Assembly: GCA_030765045.1 (NCBI GenBank) | Contig: CM060965.1 | Location: 20,846,085-20,910,084, forward strand | Length of the DNA stretch: 64,000 nucleotides | From: Tenodera sinensis | Taxonomy: Eukaryota > Arthropoda > Insecta > Mantodea > Mantidae | Reading direction: 5' to 3' | In this document: positions 55,888 through 64,000 of the stretch, in pieces | Layout of the letters: each line of letters begins with the position of its first letter | Numbering within the stretch: position 1 is the first letter of the stretch | Notes under the pieces: generated by a model | What the model was told of the DNA's origin: nothing | Seen by the model: the letters and a program-made list of their open reading frames with translations, nothing else | Databases searched by the model: none | Program-made: the position numbers and the translations under genes

Positions 55888-58800
55888 TATGGTTATATTC
55901 TTATTTGTTTTCAAACTAAAGATTTTACATCATACGCAACCTTTAATTATCTACTATAATTAAAGTAATTTTTGAGAAAAAAATTATGGAAGATATGTGT
56001 ATGAAATATAATCCTGATACAGCATTATATAATAACATTTTTAAAATGTACGAATACCAAAATTTCGAAATTTTATCCATAGTTACCCTTAAGGGGAGAA
56101 TTTTCTATAGATAAATGCACAATAATTTCGTATGACTGTAGGTAAATGAAAATAATAGTATCATTTTTCGAGGTTTAAAAAGCCGTGGTAATTATAAAAT
56201 ACTGTCTGGATGCACGCCACTGCTAAAAGAAACGTTTGACTGTACAATTTTCCATCCAGTGCTTTTCCACAACATTTACCAAATCGCTGAGAGATACCGC
56301 GTGTTTATTGAATTTTTCCGCAACTGGAAATAAGCGCCAGAAAAAGGCTAGTTGACTGACAAAAGCATGAATATTCATGCGGCCGCACGTTGCTCTTTAG
56401 ATATCCACTATAAAATTATAAACCGTCGCGGTGCGGCGCGCCGAGCCGATTGACTGCTGATAGATAAACAAGTGCTGATAGGCTTCCGGTGCTTGGCGGA
56501 TATTTGTTGCCGTGAATGGGCTACGAATAAAAACAGCGCGAGCCAGCGAGCGGGTTGGCGAACAAAGGACGAGCGAGGAAGCTGAAAAATGGACCCGCAT
56601 TCTGACAGTTTCTGAATGTATGAAAGGGCGTGGATATATCTGCATCATTAGCCTGTGTTTGTTTCCCTCTGATGAACTTGCTATTTGACAATCTGCTTAT
56701 CTCAAGTGTTTAACTTTGTAATACAGTTCTAGGCTTAGTGTGTCCTGACTGTTTATTTACCTAAATCAGTTACTATTTATCTGCAACCTAATTTTATCAC
56801 ATGTGTACACAAAACAGAGCAAGTACTTTATTCAACCGTGAGGCGATATTTTTTCGCATAAGCGATTGAATGAAAAATTATAGGGGCAGCGGAAAGGCCT
56901 CCTAAAGTTGTCAATAGCTATTATAGTCGGTAAAGACTGATATTCAATTGTCTTTTTGTTCAACTGCTTGGATTGGCGTCACGTGCAAATGGCGAAGTCC
57001 GTGTTCGAGTAGTGTAAACCCCGCAGCGGATGAGATAAAAAGACGTCAACCCAGAATATTAGTGTTATTATTTGTGATATAAAGGAATAATAAATATTTA
57101 AAGTGGAAACGGAATTTAATCATCCTCGCAAGCTACCGCGCCCTGAGGTACATTAAGAAAGTTGATAAAAATTACTTTGAGTCTCACAGCTAAAAAATGG
57201 TGCTTACGTTGGACGAATGAAACAATATTTAAGGACTCGTCGTGTTAGGATATTGTGGAACTCTCTCCCACCAGCCCCTGCTCCCGCATATAAATAAATA
57301 CAAATATCCGTTCCAACCGGCAGCTATGACAAATATTCAGTGAGCGAGGAATCGACATAACCTCATCCTACCTACCGACAGAGTCAAAAAATTACAAATA
57401 GACTGCGCGGTGTTTTGTCAGAATGACACTGAGGAAGAGGATGATATGAAATGCAGCCGAAATCGATGACTGGAAAGGTGATAATGGAGCAATTGGTGGA
57501 ATCAGTGGCGGGGGAAACCGGAGTAAACGAAACCCAAGAATTTCATATATTACGATCTTCTCTTTTTGTTGCAACACAAGTGGTTTTACTTTATAACCTC
57601 AAATAAATCTAACTTCATTTTTAACAGTAGCAAATAAGCCATCTTCTGGAAAAATACATTAATCATTAAAAGAACAATTGTTGATTTGCAGTTACCAAAT
57701 TGAAATGGACTGTTACTTTGATTTTTAATTGATTGTAATGTGTAATTAACTGTTTTAAAGCATATATGGGATACAATTGCCGACACTGAGTAAACAAAAG
57801 AATAAACTGGTGATAATTTGTATATGATGATTTGACGTATGAAACGGTCATTATAAATTTTGATATTATTAGCGCCACTAGCGTTCTGTACTTGTAAGTT
57901 TTGGGGTCACCAGTTACTCCATCCTCAAGAGCAAGATCATTTTCTTTCGGTATTAACACAGCAACGATCGTAATTTGTTTTGACTACTTTAGGAACAAAG
58001 TAGAGCTGTTTTTAAATTAATTTAAATTTAAGCGGATCAACCCTATCAGTAGCTGTGAGCTGAGAAGCTTTTTTAATTAAGAATAGCAAAGTTCTCGACT
58101 CACCCTCTTCGGTATGCAAATCTGGGGATGATAACGCCCGAACTTAATGTGGGGCGGCGATCTTATGCAACTAACCAGTATTTAGTGTTTAAAACCTAGG
58201 CTTGGGGTGCATTTACTGTTATCTGTATTAAGGCCTGTAAACAAATATACATTCTGGTGTAAAATATGCTGATTTTATAGTGAAATTGTGGAATTATAAC
58301 AGTGTGGTTGAGTTTTCTTAATGCTAGTGACTCAATATCACCTTTAAGGGACGATATTTGAATTTTCTAAAGCCGAAGGGTTTGAGAGGAGGAATTAGCG
58401 TGAACGTAATGTTCATAACGGGCCTGTAGCTAAACTAAATGAATGTGGATTTCGCTGGTTGTAATTTATAGGCGAGAGTATAATGGTAGTCATTAAGGCA
58501 CTCGTTTCCTAATTTTCATACAAGCGTCTTAATTACCATTATAGTTAAATTTCATACAATTCATGCTCGACCATAGGTCAAGTTTAAGAGATGTATATAC
58601 TCTTTTTAATATTCTATGCTATCACTGGAGTCCGACATTTTAATCACGTATTTGTTATTCGATTTTTTAGGCGACAATCGATAGTTGCGCCTTCAACTGC
58701 CAAATTATTGAATTAATTGTTATGTTGGTATTGGCACAACGATACAGAGTGTAAGTCCTACAGCGTTTAATAAAGTAGACTTTCAAAAACGAGAAGACAA

Positions 58801-59400
58801 TTTGAATTTAGACTGCTATTTAGAATATTACAACTGGTTATTAAATAAACGGTAGCTTTGTTTCACATATGGAAATTGATAGTTTTGCTTTCAGCTGCGT
58901 GGGAATGTGAGAAGATGGCAAGGTATTGATTGTTACATTCGGATGTTTTGGTTGGTGGTTAGCAATGTCGTTATAAACAGGTGGATATACGCCACGTTAG
59001 GACATGATGGAACATAAAACACAGTATAATTTGCGTATATTATATAACACATTTAAATTATTATAACCATATGTTTTATAATTGGCTGAAAAAATTACCT
59101 TCTGCAAAGGTTTACTCAATAAAGGACAACAATTTGACATTTCAGCTCTCCTTTACCGTTTCTGGCTCTTTTTTCTAAAGGATGAAACAAAATTTCTGAA
59201 GCAATGTTCTCAACTTTTAAAAATGTATTACGCTTAACAATATAACTCTAATTCAGTGAGTGTAATAGATTATCTCACACAAGCTGCACAATTTGAACCT
59301 TGTAGCTTTTATACTTTTTAATAAAAAGGAGTACACATTTCGAAAAATGTAGTTTTGAGATAATAGCACTTGAAAATAAACTTCAAGGCTATGTTTCACG
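55888..59400. other. Longest stretch without recognised repeats, with a GC-rich block
   Basis: About 3.5 kb with no family A, SINE or TE relic that I recognise, apart from a short 'gcgggggaaaccggag' phrase at about 57508-57523 that echoes the SINE core at 28627. A GC-richer block lies at about 56330-56660. Short open frames have no domains. This is the best place in the window for host regulatory or low-copy sequence. Confidence 0.4.
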
Positions 59401-59599
59401 TTAGTGTATTCCAGGATAGTCGCCATCATTAGCTGCATCACGTGTTTCCTTGTACGTAGAGTGGCATTGCATACGGCGAGTTACCATGGAGGGAGCAGTG
59501 TGACATTGTGTCGTGCAACAATGAACGGACGGGGGAGGTCCGAGGCTACAGGGCATACATGAGAGCGCGCAGCTTAGAGCGACTGTGCGTATGTGACTG

Positions 59600-59740
59600 T
59601 AACAGAGTCGAGAAGTTTCGTCAATTCTAGCTGAGTCAGCGTACACGTGTTCATGGAAGGATCTCAAAAGGTCACGTGACATCGGCTCTAGTATAAATAG
59701 TAGCAGAAACAGGCTGCCTCTGGAGCCTCTGGACAGACAC
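59600..59740 (+). promoter_or_regulatory. E-box / TATA module, copy 2
   Basis: GGTCACGTGAC (59670-59680), 'atcggctctag', TATAAATAG (59692-59700), nearly identical over about 30 bases to 40202-40230. Additional CACGTG motifs lie near 59440 and 59645. The truncated Jockey-like ORF2 piece starts about 45 bases downstream. Confidence 0.5.
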
Positions 59741-59744
59741 TCAT

Positions 59745-60901
59745 GTGAACAATCAAACGGTGATTCTGGTAGCACTTTATTGGCCCCTCAACTCTCCAGA
59801 TTTCATACGTGACCTCGAACAAATCCTCGCTTTAGAGGACCATATTATAATTGCAGGAGACTTCAATGCCCGGCACCCCTGGTGGTTTTCTCGCCGGCCA
59901 AACGCGGTCGGAAATTTCCTGGCTGAATTTATAACGGATAATGACGACATTGAGGTATATCTCCCCCCAGAGCCCACTTTTTGGCACTTTGACCCTGAGA
60001 TTTTGGACATCGTACTTACAAAAAATGCGACACTGTTAAATAACTTTGCTGTGTATCACAGCCTGGACTCCGACCACCTTCCCGTGCATTTCGACATACA
60101 GGGCGCTATTACGGCCGGTGCCTCTGGCCCTCGAAGGAGGGCTGAGACCGACTGGAACAAGTTCACCATGGAAATGCACAGGATGGCGCAACCCAGGCTG
60201 TCAAACTATAGCGAGGCAGACATAGATGTCGCCATTGAAAACTTCACTGCCTCGCTACGCACGGCCAAGAGAAGCGCTACCACTTACACCACAAGACCAC
60301 CCGGTTTCTGCACGTACCCCGAGGTAGAGCAACTCATTGCGCGGAGACGACGCTTGACAAGACTGTGGCGGTACGCCCGTCAGCCTGAATACAAAATGCT
60401 AGCAAAATGGCTACACAACATCATTCGACAGCAAATTAGATTTAACAAAATTGAACAGTGGGAAAACAAAATGCTGAGTACCAGCCATTTGGACTCTTCT
60501 TTGTGGAAATTACTAAAGGCTTTCAAGGTCTCCACGAGCGTCAACTCCGCAACTGAGGCGCTGCACACTCAAAGCGGCTTGCACTTCTCCGCAGAGGAGA
60601 AGGCCGAGGTCTTCGCTGACTGTTTCCAAGTTACCAACCGTGAAATAGAACGGGAGGTCCAGACATGGGTACAAACCTGGTTGGCGCTGAAGTATGAGCA
60701 ACACCGCAGGAAGTTTACAAGCTCATTAGGAAATTGCCTAATGGGAAAGCTGCCGGGCCACACAAAGTGTCTAATGAGGAACTTAAGCATCTCCCGAGAA
60801 AAGCTCTGACAAAGATATTTAACGCCTGTTTGCAGCACAGCTCTTCCCCCTCTACTTGGAAGCGAGCCAAGGTTCCAAAGCAAGGGAACCAGACAGCGTG
60901 A
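59745..60901 (+). pseudogene. Broken Jockey-like ORF2 fragment (endonuclease to early RT)
   Basis: A 5'-truncated frame begins in the middle of the endonuclease. It has AGDFNARHPWWFSRR, DIVLTKN and SDHLPVHF, then the linker with RRRRLTRLW, and SAEEKAEVFADCFQ. A frameshift near 60706-60714 moves the reading to 'KLIRKLPNGKAAGPHK', 'NEELKHLPRKALTKIFNACL' and 'STWKRAKVPKQGN', and a stop follows at 60901. It corresponds to about residues 106-507 of the intact ORF2 at 44190. The N-terminal catalytic Asn and Glu of the endonuclease and all RT catalytic aspartates are missing. Sequence divergence shows it is a different Jockey-like lineage from the intact element. Confidence 0.88.
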
Positions 60902-61768
60902 CATTAATGAGAGAAAATTAACCGGATTTTGGGATTTTACTGTTTTCTTACAGTATCTTGTCCGGGAACTCCTTAGATGAAGCTTGTGATATCCTTTGAG
61001 ATAATTATCTTTAAAAATACTCGAGATATGTAAAGTTTCACCAAAATACGATCGATGCACTCTGTTTAAAGAGCCACACAGTTCATTTAAATGTATTTGA
61101 AAGCATTAAGTGTCTTCAATGGTCAACAGACCATCTATATTCTGAATCAGAAAGATTCAAAGAGTTTCTTTTCGTTAAAAACAGAAAATGGAAACATTAT
61201 TTTAGTGTAATTGGTTTAAAAAACTATATTTGTTAATTGTGATTTTCAGGCTTTGCAAAATAGTGTGTTAAGAGCATAACTGGATATTGTTATTGTAATT
61301 CAGTACAGTGTAATGGACAATATTACATCAATATTTACTTCATTTACGAACTTATAATTATATCTTTTCAGGTTGGTTGGTGCCTTCAAGTAGGCGTGGT
61401 ACAGAAAATATGGTGGTCTCGTGATAACTAACGGTGTACCGGAACTGACTTCCAATGCTTTCTGCAAGAGACCAGTATATCGCGTAGTGAGGTGTTAAAC
61501 GGATGGTCCATACGACAAGCGTTGTTCATTTCACGACGAAGTTCCATCTATGCAAGAAACACCAGGTATGTGATTGGTTTGTGGAAAAACTGTTATACGA
61601 AGAGAAAAAGAAATTAACACACTGAAGTTGGTACGTTTCAAGGTACCATTTATAATAACATCTGCACTTATAAATCTAATATCGTGTACATACTTAACAA
61701 GCTTGGATGAGCTTGGTGGCGTATTTGCATACCAGCTTTTAGTTAGCCACATTGTAAGGATTTAACCA
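60902..61768. other. Unannotated DNA
   Basis: 'attaaccggattttgggatt' and 'ttactgttttcttaca' at 60916-60950 resemble 'gtaaccggactttcgatttt' and 'gctgtcttgttaca' at 41005-41040. Otherwise featureless. Confidence 0.35.
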
Positions 61769-62140
61769 AGGGGAATGGCTCCGGCGATAACGTCCACGGG
61801 TTTAATTCCCGTTGACCTACTACTCTGATTTGATTTTTTCCATGGTTTTCCCTTGTCGCTAGACAAATACTGGAATGGCTTCCTTTATTCATAGATTCCC
61901 TTCTTTCCCTTCTCCTCTTCGTGCCGGTTTCAGATTTGCTTGTCGATGTGGTGTTGCGGACAGATGGTTCGGATTCTTGCGCTGTGTAACGCTTCATCCC
62001 TGGTGCGCCTGGTGGTTATCTATGGAACTGTTTTGGGACTTCTGCACGTCTCTGTACCCTACCGGTCCCCTCCTTTACTAGCTCGGTTTTCCTTCATTTC
62101 ATCTCTTGCCCCTGGAGGTGATAACTCGCAATAGATCCGC
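61769..62140 (+). repeat. tRNA-derived SINE, family B (long copy)
   Basis: 'gggaatggctccggcgataac' and 'cacgggtttaattcccg' form the tRNA-like head. The body has 'tccatggttttcccttgtcg' and 'ctagacaaatactggaatgg', with a pyrimidine-rich middle and a tail 'acagatggttcggattcttg' that parallels the tail of 27640-27935. About 370 bp. Confidence 0.72.
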
Positions 62141-62289
62141 TCTAGGCCTCAGTGCAGCGAGGTTTCCCACAATAGGGTGATACCGATACAGTTACACATA
62201 GTTAAACATTACCTTTATAAACATAACAAAATATAATACCCAATTTGAAAATAAATTTGTATTACATTGTGTGGTAGGGTTAATGGCGA

Positions 62290-62405
62290 ATACGCCACTG
62301 TTTCCTTCCGAAGTAAGTAAGCCACGCTAAGGATATTTATGTCCGAAAAAATGCATCGCCCTCCGCGTGGTTTGAACTTCGGGAACCAGAGGATACTTTA
62401 ATTCC
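62290..62405 (-). repeat. tRNA-derived SINE, family D (copy 3)
   Basis: Plus strand 'ccttccgaagtaagtaagcc', 'gctaaggatatttatgtccg', 'catcgccctccgcg' and anti-B-box 'tggtttgaacttcggga' match 37128-37290 in order. Confidence 0.68.
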
Positions 62406-62708
62406 TGAGATATACTGCCCTGAAGTCAATTACGTCGATATTGGACTGTGTAACTAGAGACAGAGAGGGAGAGAGAAAGAGACAGAAGAAAAACAGCCTC
62501 TTGCCAGCTGTTCCAGTGATTGTGACAGTAACAGTTATAGCAATTTCACTATAATACATAGAGTAGTAATGAAAACAAAATTCCTCAAAGTCTTCTGTAC
62601 TGAAATTGCTAACTTCTACAGGTTTCATCAGATTTACTCGAAATAATAAATTATGCAGAAAATTAATTTTCATAGTCTTAAGTACTTGACTTTCCAAATA
62701 AAAAAAAA

Positions 62709-63013
62709 ATTTTGATGTGTTGCTCTCACATGAGTTTCTCTACTCTTGCACCAACTATTCTTACAAACCCTTATTTCTTTATCGTCTTCGTGTACTTTTA
62801 CTTCTCTGAAATGGAAAGATATTCGTTTTTTTATTTCTTTGCCATGCCTAGAGAACAAAGCTTCAAAGTCATCACATAATGACCAGCTATTAAAACATTT
62901 GAGTATCGCTTAAAGCCTACTGTAACCTCATATGCCCCTTTGCTCCCAGCAGAAAGTTATCAATAAGATTAATTTCTGAAAATGTTAACATGAAGCAGAT
63001 AAGAGTTTATAAC
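62709..63013 (+). repeat. Family A repeat, 5' region with internal deletion
   Basis: The 5' end 'gatgtgttgctctcacatga' and 'gtttctctactcttgcacc' are clear. At 62875-63013 blocks from the same region ('agtatcgcttaaagcctac', 'tttctgaaaatgtt') appear in the opposite direction. The copy is rearranged. Confidence 0.65.
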
Positions 63014-63795
63014 AGGGGAAGACAGGTAACGCTGCTGTGACGTCAGCTCACTCGGCTCACATGCTCCCAGCGAAAGCCAGTTGAACGTGTGAAGTGGCTT
63101 TATGCCATATATAAATTCTAGTTTATGTGAACAGTCATGTTATAATGCAAATAGAACAGAAATTATAACTATTTTGCCTGAGCTAGAGGAGAGCTATACA
63201 GAACAATTAGGTGGACATTTTCCGACGTTTGTTGTTTCGCTTTTATTTAATTAGTTTGTCAATGTTAGGGCGTAATGTACGGCACATTTGTAACCGAAGA
63301 CTGCATGTTTGTTTGTGATCTGACTATATGCTTCGGGATTTTGAGTTAGAAAGGTTCATAACACAAAAGAATTGTTCACACACATACGTAGAACCAAACA
63401 TGCATAATATCCGTGCATATAACCTCAGAAATCTGGTTTGAGGAACATTCTTATAACAATCAGTCAAGTCTTCCTTGTGTTTATATTTGTCCTGAAATTA
63501 TCGCACTGTAAATTTATCAGTTCAGTTTGCTACCTGCTAGAAACATTGTTAACATCCAATGGATACGGGGTCGCAAGGATCTGAAACATAGTTGACAATG
63601 TTTCTACATCTTGAAGCCTGGTCTCAAACTGGTGTGGAACACGAGAAACTGAACACAAGCGCCGCTGATCTAGGCAGCATAGCAATACACTGTTCTCGCC
63701 TGACGTCACACTAACGTACAAGCTGGCTCTTCGTTTAAATACATCACACGGCCCGAAGTTGTCTTCCCCTGGTTTATAACAAAGGTTTTTGCACA
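63014..63795. other. Unannotated DNA
   Basis: No recognised coding or repeat signature. An 88-codon minus-strand frame (63530-63796) has no known domain. Confidence 0.4.
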
Positions 63796-63796
63796 T

Positions 63797-64000
63797 AAGT
63801 AGAGAAAGTCATGCGAGCGCAAGCTTCAGATTTTTACTTTCTCTACTGGTAAGTAGGGGAAGTATTGTACTCCACCCAAAAATTCAATGTCCAGATTTCA
63901 CCGGAAATATATGTTTTGAGACCCCCTGAATCAAAAAAAAAAAAAAAAAAAAAAACATTTTTAGAAAAAGGTGCGTGTGTGTGTGTCAGTGTCAGTCTGT
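63797..64000 (-). repeat. Family A head-to-tail junction, runs off the window
   Basis: A 5'-end piece ('agtagagaaagtcatgcgag', 'cgcaagcttcagattttt'; 63797-63834) is followed with no extra sequence by the 3' hairpin end of another copy (ACTTTCTCTACTGGTAAGTA, from 63835), which continues to the window edge. The second copy has a 22-base A run at 63934-63955. Confidence 0.88.

Overview
This window reads as non-genic, repeat-dense DNA from a large, AT-rich insect genome. The clues are an intact Jockey-clade LINE, decayed RTE-type, MULE and Tc1/mariner-type sequences, many tRNA-derived SINEs, and long perfect microsatellites. A cockroach- or termite-like host is only a guess from overall character. 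I found no convincing host protein-coding gene and no intact tRNA or rRNA gene.

The dominant component is one dispersed family, called family A here, with about 27 full, truncated or degraded copies spread over both strands. A full copy is about 835 bp. One end starts near TCTGATGTGTTGCACTCAC and is soon followed by ACTTTCTCTACT. The other end is a hairpin (ACTTCCTCTACT, a short loop, AGTAGAGAAAGT) followed by A residues. Subterminal inverted repeats, a terminal stem-loop, internal microsatellite tracts, T/A-rich flanks and a head-to-tail junction together resemble non-autonomous Helentron (DINE-1-like) rolling-circle elements. That assignment is inference.

Region by region. At 1-9 kb there are family A copies, a 360-bp-arm inverted pair of them (7.4-8.2 kb) and an RTE reverse-transcriptase relic (8.2-8.6 kb). 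At 9-15 kb there are more family A copies, a MULE transposase relic (10.8-11.3 kb), an RTE relic, a faint P450-like open segment, and a solo LTR with TSD nested inside a family A copy (12.77-13.23 kb). At 16-20 kb there are two mariner-like transposase pieces, a SINE, and an ORF1-only retroposon ending in poly(A). At 23-25 kb a decayed mariner-type transposon has recognisable terminal inverted repeats. At 26-42 kb there are several SINE families, a Tc1/mariner-type MITE with TA duplication (40.3-40.8 kb) and further family A copies. At 42.0-47.3 kb lies a complete Jockey-clade LINE whose ORF1 and ORF2 overlap as TAATG. At 47.64-50.52 kb there is an apparently uninterrupted (TAA)n array of about 2.88 kb. 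At 55.1-55.9 kb there is a MITE with 19-bp perfect TIRs and ATAA duplications. The stretch 55.9-59.4 kb is the longest one without recognised repeats and contains a GC-rich block that could be regulatory. At 59.7-60.9 kb there is a second, broken Jockey-like ORF2 fragment beside a TATA/E-box module that also occurs at 40.2 kb.

No pathway is encoded here. What can be read is nesting order: an LTR element inside family A, a mariner-type element abutting family A, and microsatellites expanding at fixed sites inside family A.
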